DNA from: PCRC01 sp040384665
Lineage (GTDB): Bacteria > Pseudomonadota > Gammaproteobacteria > Burkholderiales > Burkholderiaceae_C
Assembly (NCBI GenBank): GCA_040384665.1
Contig: JAZKIY010000008.1
Location: 1 to 64,000 of the forward strand
Reading direction: 5' to 3'
DNA length: 64,000 nucleotides
Shown here piece after piece: positions 16,881 to 25,325 of this stretch. The first letter of the stretch is position 1; each line of letters opens with the position of its first letter. The notes below the pieces were generated by a model. That model was given only the letters and a program-made list of their open reading frames with translations, did not search any database and had not been told where the DNA came from. Both the position numbers and the translations under genes were made by a program.

Positions 16881-16915
16881 AAGCCCCCATCCCGAAGTCG
16901 GGTTTGGGGGTTTTT
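16881..16915 (+). terminator. Intrinsic terminator after the rpoE–degQ operon
   Basis: CCCCCA (16884–16889) pairs with TGGGGG (16905–16910) and an inner CCCG/CGGG stem closes on AAGT. TTTTT follows at 16911–16915. It lies 52 bp after the degQ stop and ends that operon. Confidence 0.85.
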
Positions 16916-17169
16916 CATGTTTATCGCCAGAAACCACAGTGCCAGCTTTATTTTTTCCAGCCCACCGTCTGTGGCTTGAAATGTTGGTGGACACTCACTT
17001 GAAGGGGTGTCATGACCAGATCAGTTAAAATACGCTGCCCTAAAGGCCAAAATAGGCATAAGCCGTCCGTTAGAACCCACGATGCGAGATGTTCTCTCTG
17101 TGTCCACCTGCGATCCACAGCTCACCCACACGTTGTCCCAAGCATGACCACCTCAATGTGTGATCAAGC

Positions 17170-17178
17170 TGTGGATAA
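17170..17178 (-). promoter_or_regulatory. Perfect DnaA box
   Basis: The minus strand reads TTATCCACA, the consensus DnaA-binding site. Two weaker candidates with two mismatches each lie at 17111–17119 and 17122–17130 on the plus strand. No replication genes (dnaA, dnaN, gyrB, parAB, rpmH) are nearby, so this looks like a regulatory or titration site rather than an origin. Confidence 0.5.
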
Positions 17179-17254
17179 CTTGTGTGTGGTGGCTTCGCAA
17201 CGGCCCCGTTTCGGCGGCGGTGAGGGTGTACGGGCATGGGTTTTTGCCTACAAT

Positions 17255-17325
17255 GAAGTTCCAACTATCGCAGTTGCCATAGATTGTTGGTTCAGGGCGC
17301 GTCTGACTATGACGCGCCCTTTTTT
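17255..17325 (+). ncRNA. Candidate small RNA or lepA attenuator with terminator
   Basis: A -10-like TACAAT at 17249–17254 is followed by about 65 nt that can form two hairpins. The first is CCAAC (17261–17265) with GTTGG (17286–17290). The second is a perfect 10-bp stem, AGGGCGCGTC/GACGCGCCCT (17294–17320), with a 7-nt loop and six T residues. The second is a clear intrinsic terminator with no gene directly upstream, so it ends either a short RNA or a lepA leader transcript. I recognise no Rfam family. Confidence 0.45.
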
Positions 17326-17370
17326 CTGGTCAGTGCCCGTTTCAATTCAATCACTTGTAGCGCTACGTTG

Positions 17371-19182
17371 ATGAACCACATCAGAAATTTCTCGATCATT
17401 GCCCACATTGACCACGGCAAATCCACCTTGGCTGACCGCCTGATTCAACGCTGTGGTGGCCTGGAAGCGCGCGAGATGGAGGCGCAGGTTCTGGACTCGA
17501 TGGACCTTGAAAAAGAGCGTGGGATAACCATCAAGGCGCAGACGGCCGCACTCAAGTACAAGGCCCAGGATGGCCAGGTCTACAACCTGAATCTGATCGA
17601 CACGCCGGGCCATGTGGACTTCTCATATGAAGTGTCGCGCTCGCTGTCGGCGTGCGAGGGCGCGCTGCTGGTTGTCGATGCGTCGCAGGGTGTGGAAGCG
17701 CAGACCGTGGCCAACTGCTACACCGCGCTCGACCTCGGCGTGGAAGTGGTGCCGGTGCTCAACAAGATGGACCTGCCCAACGCCGACCCCGCGAACGCAC
17801 GCAGCGAAATTGAAGACGTGATCGGCATTGACGCGACTGACGCGATTCCCTGCTCTGCCAAGAGCGGCATGGGCATTGACGAAATTCTCGAAGCCGTGGT
17901 GGCGCGCATCCCACCACCCAAGGGCAACCCCGACGGCCCGCTGCGCGCGATGATCGTGGACAGTTGGTTCGACCCGTACGTGGGCGTGGTGATGCTGGTG
18001 CGTGTGGTGGATGGCCGGCTCGTCAAGGGTGAGCGCATCAAGATGATGGCCAGCGGTGCCACTTACAACGCCGACAACCTGGGTGTGTTCACCCCCGCCA
18101 ACCAGCCGCGTGGTTCGCTCGAAGCGGGCGAGGTGGGGTACATCATTGCCGGCATCCGCGAACTGCAGGCGGCCAAGGTGGGCGACACGGTGACGCTGGT
18201 CAAGACCGGCACCGGCGCGGCGGCGTTGATGGCCACCGAGGCGCTGCCGGGCTTCAAGGAAATCCAGCCCCAGGTGTTTGCCGGCCTCTACCCCACCGAA
18301 GCCAGCGAGTACGACTCGCTGCGCGACAGCCTGGAAAAACTCAAGCTCAACGACGCTTCGCTGCACTACGAACCCGAAGTCAGCCAGGCGCTGGGTTTCG
18401 GTTTTCGTTGCGGCTTTCTGGGCCTGTTGCACATGGAGATCGTGCAGGAGCGTCTGGAGCGCGAGTTTGACCAGGACCTGATCACCACCGCGCCCAGCGT
18501 GGTCTACCAGGTGGTGAAGAGCGACGGCGACGTGATGATGGTCGAAAACCCGTCCAAGATGCCCGACGTCGGCCGCATGGCCGAGATCCGCGAACCCATC
18601 GTGACCATGCACCTCTACATGCCGCAGGAATACGTGGGTGTGGTCATGACCCTGGCCATCCAGAAGCGCGGCGTGCAGATCAACATGGCCTACAAGGGCC
18701 GCCAGGTGGTGCTGACGTATGAAATGCCGCTGGCTGAAATCGTGCTGGACTTCTTTGACAAGCTCAAAAGTGTGAGCCGGGGTTATGCGTCGATGGACTA
18801 CGAGTTCAAGGAATACCGCGCGGCCGACGTTGTCAAGGTCGATATTTTGCTCAACGGCGAAAAGGTGGACGCGCTGTCCATCATGTTGCACCGAGCCCAA
18901 AGCCAGTACCGCGGCCGGGCGGTGGTGGCCAAGATGCGCGAGATCATTTCGCGCCAGATGTACGACGTCGCCATCCAGGCCGCCATCGGGGCCAACATCA
19001 TTGCCCGTGAGACAATCAAAGCCCTGCGCAAAAACGTGATCGCCAAGTGTTATGGCGGTGACATCTCGCGCAAGCGCAAGCTCCTCGAAAAACAAAAAGC
19101 AGGCAAAAAACGCATGAAGCAAATCGGCTCGGTGGAAGTGCCGCAAGAGGCATTTCTCGCCATCTTGCAGGTGGAAGAATGA
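17371..19182 (+). CDS. lepA: Elongation factor 4 (LepA)
   Basis: LepA is a ribosomal GTPase related to EF-G that helps under stress and in 30S assembly. The 603-residue protein starts MNHIRNFSIIAHIDHGKST, carrying the P-loop. DTPGHVDF (G3), NKMD (G4) and SAKSG (G5) follow, then domain II, the EF-G-like domains, and the LepA-specific C-terminus with YGGDISRKRKLLEKQK. The ATG at 17371 places the P-loop where it belongs, although the frame is open further upstream. It overlaps lepB by four bases. Confidence 0.97.
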   Translation: MNHIRNFSIIAHIDHGKSTLADRLIQRCGGLEAREMEAQVLDSMDLEKERGITIKAQTAALKYKAQDGQVYNLNLIDTPGHVDFSYEVSRSLSACEGALLVVDASQGVEAQTVANCYTALDLGVEVVPVLNKMDLPNADPANARSEIEDVIGIDATDAIPCSAKSGMGIDEILEAVVARIPPPKGNPDGPLRAMIVDSWFDPYVGVVMLVRVVDGRLVKGERIKMMASGATYNADNLGVFTPANQPRGSLEAGEVGYIIAGIRELQAAKVGDTVTLVKTGTGAAALMATEALPGFKEIQPQVFAGLYPTEASEYDSLRDSLEKLKLNDASLHYEPEVSQALGFGFRCGFLGLLHMEIVQERLEREFDQDLITTAPSVVYQVVKSDGDVMMVENPSKMPDVGRMAEIREPIVTMHLYMPQEYVGVVMTLAIQKRGVQINMAYKGRQVVLTYEMPLAEIVLDFFDKLKSVSRGYASMDYEFKEYRAADVVKVDILLNGEKVDALSIMLHRAQSQYRGRAVVAKMREIISRQMYDVAIQAAIGANIIARETIKALRKNVIAKCYGGDISRKRKLLEKQKAGKKRMKQIGSVEVPQEAFLAILQVEE

Positions 19183-20147
19183 TCCAGGCACTCACGGGGC
19201 TGATCCTGGCCAGCTTCGTCGGCTACGCCGGCGGCTGGTACTTTGGTTATGTAGAAGGCAACTTTGCCTTGCTGCTGTTCCTGGCCACGCTGGTGACCGG
19301 CGTGTACTGGGTGGCCGAGCGCGTTTATTTTCTGCCACGCCGCCGCCGCGCTGTGGCGCAGCTGGAGACAGACACCGCGCGCCGCCGTGGCGAGCTCAAC
19401 AACATGGGCATCCAGCAGGTGGACACCGACATCGGCCAGGCCCGGCACAAACTGATGGCGCAGCCCTGGTGGCTGGACTGGACAGCCGGACTGTTCCCGG
19501 TGATCGTCATTGTGTTCGTGCTGCGCTCTTTCCTGTTCGAGCCGTTCAAGATTCCGTCCGGCTCGATGATCCCGACGCTGCTGATCGGCGACCTGATCCT
19601 GGTCAACAAATTCCACTACGGCCTGCGCCTGCCGGTGTTGAACACCCGCCTCACCCAGGGCACACCGCCCCAGCGTGGCGACGTGATGGTGTTCCGCTAC
19701 CCGCCCAAGCCCAGCCTGGACTACATCAAGCGTGTGGTGGGTGTGCCTGGCGACGAAGTGGCCTACCTGAACAAGAAGCTCACCATCAACGGCAAACCGG
19801 TCAGCAAGACCGCCGTGCCCGACTTCTTTGACGAAGACACCCTGCGCTACTACAAGCACTACGAAGAGGTGCTGGGCAGCAAGAAACACCGCCTGTTGAA
19901 CGACGAAGACCGGCCCGCCTTCATTCCGGGCACGGACGACTTTGCCTTCAAAAACAATTGTGTCTACAGTGTGGAGGGTGTGGTCTGCAAGGTGCCGCCA
20001 GGCCACTATTTCATGATGGGTGACAACCGCGACAACTCGCTGGACTCGCGCTACTGGGGCTTTGTGCCGGACAAGAACATCGTTGGCAAGGCGTTCTTCA
20101 TCTGGATGAATTTTTCCAACATCAAGCGCTTTGGTTCGTTTGACTGA
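19179..20147 (+). CDS. lepB: Signal peptidase I
   Basis: LepB cleaves signal peptides from exported proteins at the inner membrane. The 322-residue protein has two N-terminal hydrophobic segments (about 5–22 and 28–48) and a third at about 103–118. Box B, IPSGSMIPTL, carries the catalytic Ser; box D, DYIKRVVGVPGD, carries the catalytic Lys; box E is GDNRDNSLDSR. It starts within the lepA stop (ATGA), so expression is coupled. Confidence 0.96.
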   Translation: MIQALTGLILASFVGYAGGWYFGYVEGNFALLLFLATLVTGVYWVAERVYFLPRRRRAVAQLETDTARRRGELNNMGIQQVDTDIGQARHKLMAQPWWLDWTAGLFPVIVIVFVLRSFLFEPFKIPSGSMIPTLLIGDLILVNKFHYGLRLPVLNTRLTQGTPPQRGDVMVFRYPPKPSLDYIKRVVGVPGDEVAYLNKKLTINGKPVSKTAVPDFFDEDTLRYYKHYEEVLGSKKHRLLNDEDRPAFIPGTDDFAFKNNCVYSVEGVVCKVPPGHYFMMGDNRDNSLDSRYWGFVPDKNIVGKAFFIWMNFSNIKRFGSFD

Positions 20148-20167
20148 GCGCGCAGGAGGGCAGACCG

Positions 20168-20506
20168 GTGAAACAGCAGCGTGGCTTTTCGGTGATTGGT
20201 TTCTTGTTTTTTGGCGGCATTCTGGCGTGCATCGGCGTGTTGGTGGCGCAGGCTTTTCCCACGGTGCTGGAGTACCAGGCCGCACTGAAAGCGGCCAACA
20301 AGGCCTCGGCCGGCAACACCGTGCCCGAAGTGCGCCGGATCTTTGACAACGCCGCCACCATTGACGACATCCGCGCCATCACCGGCAACGACCTGGTTGT
20401 CACCAAAGAGAACGACAAGGTCATTGTCAGCTTTGCCTACAACCGCGAGATTCCGGTTGCTGGCCCGGTGTTCATTGTCATCAAATACGCTGGGCGCTCC
20501 CGATAG
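20168..20506 (+). CDS. DUF4845 small membrane protein
   Basis: A 112-residue protein starting from GTG with one N-terminal membrane helix (about residues 9–28) and a short soluble domain, matching the DUF4845 proteins found between lepB and rnc in beta- and gammaproteobacteria. The opening QQRGFSVIGFLFFGG resembles a type IV pilin N-terminus, but the G-F-S-x-I-G pattern lacks the Glu5 of true pilins. Function unknown. Confidence 0.8.
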   Translation: MKQQRGFSVIGFLFFGGILACIGVLVAQAFPTVLEYQAALKAANKASAGNTVPEVRRIFDNAATIDDIRAITGNDLVVTKENDKVIVSFAYNREIPVAGPVFIVIKYAGRSR

Positions 20507-20507
20507 C

Positions 20508-21203
20508 GTGGGTGCTTCTCCACAACGCGACCTGCAGGCCCTGCAAGACCGCCTGCAACACCGCTTCAGCCAGCCCGCCTTGCTGGAACGGGCGCTGACG
20601 CACCGCAGTTTCTCGGCCGACCACAACGAACGCCTGGAGTTTCTCGGCGATTCGGTGCTCAACCTGTCGGTGGCCGATTTGCTGTACCGCGCGCTGGGTG
20701 GGTTGTCTGAAGGCGAGCTCTCCCGCGTGCGCGCCAACCTCGTCAAGCAAGACACCTTGCACCAGCTCGCCACGCAGCTGGACGTGTCGTCGGTGCTGCG
20801 GCTGGGCGAGGGGGAGTCGCGCTCGGGCGGCTACAAGCGGCCGTCGATCCTGGCCGATGCGCTCGAAGCGGTGATTGGCGCGGTCTACCTCGATGCGGGT
20901 TTTGACGCCGCGCGCGCCCTGGTGGAGCGCCTGTTCAAGGACGTGGAGGTGGCGCCGGGCATGCAGGCCGCCAGCAAAGACCCGAAAACCGAGTTGCAGG
21001 AATGGCTGCAGGGCCGCAAGATGAAATTGCCTGTCTACCGCGTGGTGGCCACGCTGGGCGAGGCGCACCGGCAGACCTTTGATGTGGAATGCCTGGTGAG
21101 CGAACTCAACCAGACCGAGCGCGGCATTGGTGGCTCGCGCCGCGCCGGCGAACAGGCCGCCGCCGCGGCCATGCTGCAGACTTTGAAAGACCGTTCCAAA
21201 TGA
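20508..21203 (+). CDS. rnc: Ribonuclease III
   Basis: RNase III cleaves double-stranded RNA in rRNA maturation and mRNA control. The 231-residue protein has the signature NERLEFLGDSVLNL, the second catalytic acidic cluster ADALEAVIGAVYLD, and a C-terminal dsRNA-binding domain (about 155–225, DPKTELQEWLQ to GGSRRAGEQAAAAAML). The GTG at 20508, just after the preceding stop, gives the standard length; the frame is open further upstream inside the DUF4845 gene. Its stop overlaps the era start. Confidence 0.93.
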   Translation: MGASPQRDLQALQDRLQHRFSQPALLERALTHRSFSADHNERLEFLGDSVLNLSVADLLYRALGGLSEGELSRVRANLVKQDTLHQLATQLDVSSVLRLGEGESRSGGYKRPSILADALEAVIGAVYLDAGFDAARALVERLFKDVEVAPGMQAASKDPKTELQEWLQGRKMKLPVYRVVATLGEAHRQTFDVECLVSELNQTERGIGGSRRAGEQAAAAAMLQTLKDRSK

Positions 21204-22237
21204 CAAATGCTATCGATACCGTAGCACCATCGGTAGATTCTACTAGGCCTGATGGCCAAAATGGTGCTGAAAACGAGGCGGTAGACGCCGCAGAGGCGCC
21301 CGAGGGGCTGCCAGAGGCGGCACCCGACGCTGTCGGCCCGCAACGCTGCGGCCTGATCGCCATTGTCGGCAAGCCCAACGTGGGCAAATCCACGCTGCTC
21401 AACGCGCTGGTCGGCCAGAAAATCAGCATCACCTCACGCAAGGCGCAAACCACGCGCCACCGCATCACCGGCATGCGCACCCAGGGGGCGACGCAGTTCG
21501 TGTTTGTCGACACCCCCGGTTTCCAGACCCGGCACAGCAATGCGCTCAACGCCTCGCTGAACAAAACCGTGCAGGGTGCCCTGAGCGATGTGGACCTGGT
21601 TCTGTTTGTGGTCGAGGCCGGCATCTTCAACCAGGCCGACGCCAAGGTGTTGGCGCTGCTGCGCGAGGGCACGCCCTGTCTGCTGGTGGCCAACAAGCTC
21701 GACCAGGTGACCCGCCGTTCGGACATCGCACCCTGGCTGCAGGAGATGCAGCAGCGCCACTCCTTCACCGAGTTTGTGCCGATGTCGGCCAAAAACGCCA
21801 AGGACATCGAACGCCTGTTTGGCATCTGCGAGAAATACCTGCCCGAGCAGCCTTGGTTCTACGCCGAAGACGAACTCACCGACCGCAGCGAGAAGTTTCT
21901 TGCCAGCGAGATGGTGCGCGAAAAGCTCTTCCGCCTGACCGGCGACGAGCTGCCCTACACCTCCACGGTGGTCATCGACACCTTCACCGAAGAACCGCCC
22001 GCCCGCAAAGGTCACAAGCGGCTGGTGAAGATCGCCGCCACCATCGTGGTGGAACGCGACGGCCACAAGGCCATGGTGATCGGCGACAAGGGCGAACGCA
22101 TCAAGCGCATCGGCACCGAGACCCGGGTCGAGCTGGAAAGGCTGATGGACGCCAAGGTCTTCATCGAGCTGTGGGTCAAGGTCCGGTCCGGCTGGGCGGA
22201 TGACGAGGCGCGTGTTCGTTCATTTGGATACGAATAG
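21200..22237 (+). CDS. era: GTPase Era
   Basis: Era binds 16S rRNA and supports 30S assembly. After an unusual N-terminal extension of about 50 residues come G1 GKPNVGKST (residues 57–65), G3 DTPGF, G4 NKLD and a C-terminal KH domain with VIGDKGERIKRIG. The total is 345 residues against about 300 for E. coli Era. Residues 4–25 of the extension are encoded by a copy of the dispersed repeat, and the remainder is Ala/Glu/Pro-rich. The ATG at 21200 overlaps the rnc stop; a later start would remove the extension, but no better ribosome site is visible. Confidence 0.94.
   Translation: MTNAIDTVAPSVDSTRPDGQNGAENEAVDAAEAPEGLPEAAPDAVGPQRCGLIAIVGKPNVGKSTLLNALVGQKISITSRKAQTTRHRITGMRTQGATQFVFVDTPGFQTRHSNALNASLNKTVQGALSDVDLVLFVVEAGIFNQADAKVLALLREGTPCLLVANKLDQVTRRSDIAPWLQEMQQRHSFTEFVPMSAKNAKDIERLFGICEKYLPEQPWFYAEDELTDRSEKFLASEMVREKLFRLTGDELPYTSTVVIDTFTEEPPARKGHKRLVKIAATIVVERDGHKAMVIGDKGERIKRIGTETRVELERLMDAKVFIELWVKVRSGWADDEARVRSFGYE
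21209..21257 (+). repeat. Dispersed 49-bp repeat, copy 3 (inside era)
   Basis: The head GCTATCGATACCGTAGC (21209–21225) is followed by a body with TCGGTAGATTCTACTAGG and TGATGGCC. It starts 9 bases after the era ATG and is read in frame. It aligns without gaps to copies 1 and 7. Confidence 0.65.
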
Positions 22238-22249
22238 CCACGGGATGCC

Positions 22250-23056
22250 ATGGCAGCCCAGCGCATCAGCCACGAACCCGCCTATGTGCTCCACCACCAC
22301 GACTGGAGCGAGTCCAGCCTGATCCTGGACGTGTTCACCCGCCAGCATGGCCGGGTGGCGCTGGTGGCCAAGGGGGCCAAAAAGCCCAGTTCCAACTTCC
22401 GCCCGGTGCTGCTGCCGCTGCAGCCGTTGCAGATTGCCTTTGGTGGCGACGCCGAGATCCGCACCCTCAAAGGCGCGGAATGGATGGGCGGGCACACCAT
22501 GCCCACGGGCGACGCGCTGATGTCCGGCTACTACCTGAACGAGCTGCTGATCCGCCTCTTGGCGCGCGACGACCCGCACCCCCAGCTGTTTGACACCTAC
22601 GCCGCCACCGTGCAGCTGCTGGCCACCGACTTTGCCCGCAGCACCGCGGCGGCCAACGCGGCCACACCCGCAGTGACCAGCGAAGGCCTGCCGCTCGCGC
22701 TGCGCGCCTTCGAATTGCTGCTGCTGCGCGAGATTGGCCTGCTGCCCGCACTCGGCATGGAGTCGGCCACGCTGGCCGAACTTGGCGCCGACACCCGCTA
22801 CGTGCTGCTGCCCGAAGGCGGCCTGCGTGCCGCCCATGCCGACGACCGCGCCAGCCTGTCCGGCGCCCAGTGGCTGGCGTTGCAAGCCGCGCTGGACCAC
22901 GAAGGCCCGTCCAACGAGGTGTTGCTCGCCGTGCTGCGCGCCTGCGCGCCGGTGCTGGCGCCGCTGCGCAGCCAGCTGCGCACCCTGCTGCACTACCATT
23001 GCGGCGTGCCGGTGCTGCGCACCCGCCAGATCATGATGGAACTTCAGAATTTATGA
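22250..23056 (+). CDS. recO: DNA repair protein RecO
   Basis: RecO helps load RecA onto SSB-coated single-stranded DNA in the RecFOR pathway. The 268-residue protein has an N-terminal OB fold (about residues 5–80, with YVLHHHDWSESSLILDVFT and RVALVAKGAKKP) and a helical C-terminal domain. It lies 12 bp after era, the usual order, and its stop overlaps the pdxJ start. Confidence 0.93.
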   Translation: MAAQRISHEPAYVLHHHDWSESSLILDVFTRQHGRVALVAKGAKKPSSNFRPVLLPLQPLQIAFGGDAEIRTLKGAEWMGGHTMPTGDALMSGYYLNELLIRLLARDDPHPQLFDTYAATVQLLATDFARSTAAANAATPAVTSEGLPLALRAFELLLLREIGLLPALGMESATLAELGADTRYVLLPEGGLRAAHADDRASLSGAQWLALQAALDHEGPSNEVLLAVLRACAPVLAPLRSQLRTLLHYHCGVPVLRTRQIMMELQNL

Positions 23057-23784
23057 CCTCGCTCTCCATCAACCTCAACAAAGTGGCCCTGGTGCGCAAC
23101 ACCCGCCACCTCGGCATTCCCTCGGTCACCCGTGCCGCCACGCTGTGCCTGCAGGCTGGTGCGCAGGGCATCACGGTGCACCCGCGGCCCGACGCGCGGC
23201 ACATCCGGGCTGGCGACGTGGCCGACCTCGCCGCGCTGTTGAAAGACTGGCCCGACCGCGAATACAACATCGAAGGCAACCCGTTCCAGAACCTGATGGA
23301 CTTTGTGCGCGAATTCCGCCCACACCAGGCCACCTTTGTGCCCGACGGCGAAGGCCAGTTCACCAGCGACCACGGCTGGAGCTTTCCCGCCGATGCCGAG
23401 CGCCTGCGCCCGCTGGTCGCCGAATGCCAGGCCATGGGCGTGCGGGTGAGTTTGTTCATGGACCCATTGCCCGAGGCCATGGCCGCCGCCAAAGCGGTGG
23501 GTGCCGACCGGGTGGAGCTGTACACCGAGCCCTACGCGCAGGCCTGGGGCACGGCGGGGCAGGGCGCGCAACTCACGCGCTACGCTGCGGCCGCGCAGGC
23601 GGCGCTGGATGCTGGCCTCGGCGTCAACGCCGGCCACGACCTGAACCGCGACAACCTCGCCGCCTTCGTGCAGCAGGTGCCCGGTGTGTCCGAAGTGTCG
23701 ATTGGCCACGCCTTGATTGCCGACGCGCTGGAGCTGGGCTACACCGCGACGGTGGCCGCTTATCTGCATTGTTTGCAACGATGA
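23053..23784 (+). CDS. pdxJ: Pyridoxine 5'-phosphate synthase
   Basis: PdxJ condenses 1-deoxyxylulose 5-phosphate with 3-amino-2-oxopropyl phosphate to give pyridoxine 5'-phosphate. The 243-residue TIM barrel begins MTSLSINLNKVALVRNTR. It has the active-site stretches ITVHPRPDARHI and YNIEGNP, the GVNAGHDLN phosphate-binding segment and the C-terminal SIGHALIADAL. The ATG at 23053 overlaps the recO stop by four bases. Confidence 0.96.
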   Translation: MTSLSINLNKVALVRNTRHLGIPSVTRAATLCLQAGAQGITVHPRPDARHIRAGDVADLAALLKDWPDREYNIEGNPFQNLMDFVREFRPHQATFVPDGEGQFTSDHGWSFPADAERLRPLVAECQAMGVRVSLFMDPLPEAMAAAKAVGADRVELYTEPYAQAWGTAGQGAQLTRYAAAAQAALDAGLGVNAGHDLNRDNLAAFVQQVPGVSEVSIGHALIADALELGYTATVAAYLHCLQR

Positions 23785-24188
23785 TTTTCGGCATTGGCAC
23801 CGACATTTGCGATGTGCGCCGCATCCGCGCGTCGCTCGACAAACACGGCGAGCGCTTCGCCCTCAAAATTTTGAGTGAAGGCGAATTGGCCACCTGGCGC
23901 ATGCGCAGCCAGCGCTGGCCGGAACGCGGTGTACGCTACCTCGCCACCCGCTTTTCCGCAAAGGAAGCCTTCAGCAAGGCCATCGGCCTCGGCATGCGCA
24001 TGCCGATGACCTGGCGGCTGTGTGAAATTGGCAAATTGCCCAGCGGCAAGCCCGCCATCGTGTTGCACGGTGGCCTGAAAAACTGGTTCGAAGCGCAGGG
24101 CCTCACCGCCCATGTGACCGTCACCGATGAAACCGATTACGCCGCGAGCTTCGTCGTCGTAGAACAGAAAGAAAAAGACACACCATGA
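23781..24188 (+). CDS. acpS: Holo-[acyl-carrier-protein] synthase
   Basis: AcpS transfers 4'-phosphopantetheine from CoA to Ser37 of ACP. The 135-residue protein starts MIFGIGTDICDVRRI, with the Mg-binding Asp, and contains RFSAKEAFSKAIG with the catalytic Glu. It starts within the pdxJ stop and its end overlaps nagZ. The pdxJ–acpS pairing is ancient and widespread. Confidence 0.96.
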   Translation: MIFGIGTDICDVRRIRASLDKHGERFALKILSEGELATWRMRSQRWPERGVRYLATRFSAKEAFSKAIGLGMRMPMTWRLCEIGKLPSGKPAIVLHGGLKNWFEAQGLTAHVTVTDETDYAASFVVVEQKEKDTP

Positions 24189-25243
24189 GCCCCCATTGCC
24201 CCGTCGTCATCGACGTTCCCGGTCTGCGTTTGACCAAAACCGACCGCCAACGCCTCAAGCACCCGCTGGTCGGTGGCGTCATCCTTTTTGGCCGCAACTG
24301 GCAAGACCGCAGCCAGCTCAGCGCGCTGTGCGCCGACATCAAAAAAGTGCGCCGCGACCTGCTGATCTGTGTGGACCACGAGGGCGGCCGGGTGCAGCGC
24401 TTCCGCACCGGCGGCTTCACCCATTTGCCGCCGATGCGTGCTTTGGGCGAGCTGTGGCTGAAAGACGCCCTGGCCGCCACCAACGCCGCCACCGCCTGTG
24501 GCTACGTGCTGGCGTCTGAACTGCGCGCCTGCGGCGTGGACTTCAGCTTCACCCCGGTGCTGGACCTCGACTTTGGCGCCAGCGGTGTGATCGGCGACCG
24601 CGCCTTCGCCCGCGACCCGCGCATGGTCGCCATGCTCGCCAAAAGCCTGATGCACGGCCTGCTGCAGGCCGGCATGGCCAACTGCGGCAAGCACTTCCCC
24701 GGCCACGGTTTTGTGAAGGCCGACTCGCACACCGACATTCCCGTTGACCGCCGCAGCCTCAAAGCCATCCTGGCCGACGACGCCGCACCTTACGACTGGC
24801 TCAACACCACCCTCACCGCGGTCATGCCCGCCCATGTGATTTACCCCAAGGTGGACGCCCGCCCGGCGGGGTTCTCGGAGAAGTGGCTGAATTACATCCT
24901 GCGTGGCCAGCTGGGGTTTGGCGGCGCGGTGTTCAGCGACGACCTGAGCATGGCCGGTGCCCGCGTCATTGACGGCGTGCAGGTCAGTTACGCGCACGCG
25001 GCGGTGGTGGCGCTGAACGCCGGCTGCGACATGGTGCTGTTGTGCAACCAGAGCGTGGGCGACGGCCAGCCGGTGGACGAACTGCTGGCCGGTCTGACCG
25101 AGGCGCAGCTCAAGGGCGAGTGGGAGATGCTGGAGTCCAGCGAACAACGCCGCCTGGCCCTGCTGCCGCGCCAACCCGCACCCGACTGGGACGCGCTGAT
25201 GCTGGAGCCGGCCTACATGCACGCCATGGGCCTGCTGCCCTGA
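24185..25243 (+). CDS. nagZ: Beta-N-acetylhexosaminidase NagZ
   Basis: NagZ is a cytoplasmic GH3 enzyme that removes GlcNAc from anhydro-muropeptides during cell-wall recycling. The 352-residue protein has the GH3 sequences LICVDHEGGRVQRF, GKHFPGHG with the mobile-loop His, and FSDDLSMAGA with the nucleophile Asp. It overlaps acpS by four bases and closes the lepA–nagZ operon, in which most neighbours overlap by four bases. Confidence 0.95.
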   Translation: MSPHCPVVIDVPGLRLTKTDRQRLKHPLVGGVILFGRNWQDRSQLSALCADIKKVRRDLLICVDHEGGRVQRFRTGGFTHLPPMRALGELWLKDALAATNAATACGYVLASELRACGVDFSFTPVLDLDFGASGVIGDRAFARDPRMVAMLAKSLMHGLLQAGMANCGKHFPGHGFVKADSHTDIPVDRRSLKAILADDAAPYDWLNTTLTAVMPAHVIYPKVDARPAGFSEKWLNYILRGQLGFGGAVFSDDLSMAGARVIDGVQVSYAHAAVVALNAGCDMVLLCNQSVGDGQPVDELLAGLTEAQLKGEWEMLESSEQRRLALLPRQPAPDWDALMLEPAYMHAMGLLP

Positions 25244-25325
25244 GTGGGACGTCTCCCTCACCCCGGTTACACAATGATGCGATGACATGGCTTGAAACCG
25301 GCGAACATGCAGCCAGCTACTGGGC

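Larger units (their letters stand above)
16916..17370 (+). promoter_or_regulatory. Gene-free lepA upstream region
   Basis: I see no convincing coding frame in these 455 bases. In order they hold a -10-like TAAAAT (17026–17031), a cluster of CCACA/TGTGG elements including one perfect DnaA box, a -10-like TACAAT (17249–17254), a small structured segment and a strong terminator hairpin 45 bp before lepA. The layout suggests at least two start points and an attenuator or small RNA in front of the lepA operon. Confidence 0.5.

Noticed and set aside
17100..17200. Possible replication origin because of the DnaA box.
   Set aside because: There is only one perfect box, no AT-rich unwinding tract and no dnaA, dnaN, parAB or gyrB genes nearby.
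16916..17370. Signal recognition particle RNA, 6S RNA or tRNA in the gene-free lepA upstream region.
   Set aside because: I found no SRP core motif, no tRNA cloverleaf, and the segment with the terminator is too short for 6S RNA.
20168..20240. DUF4845 protein as a type IV pilin.
   Set aside because: It resembles a prepilin N-terminus but lacks the Glu5 required in pilins, and DUF4845 is the family normally found between lepB and rnc.
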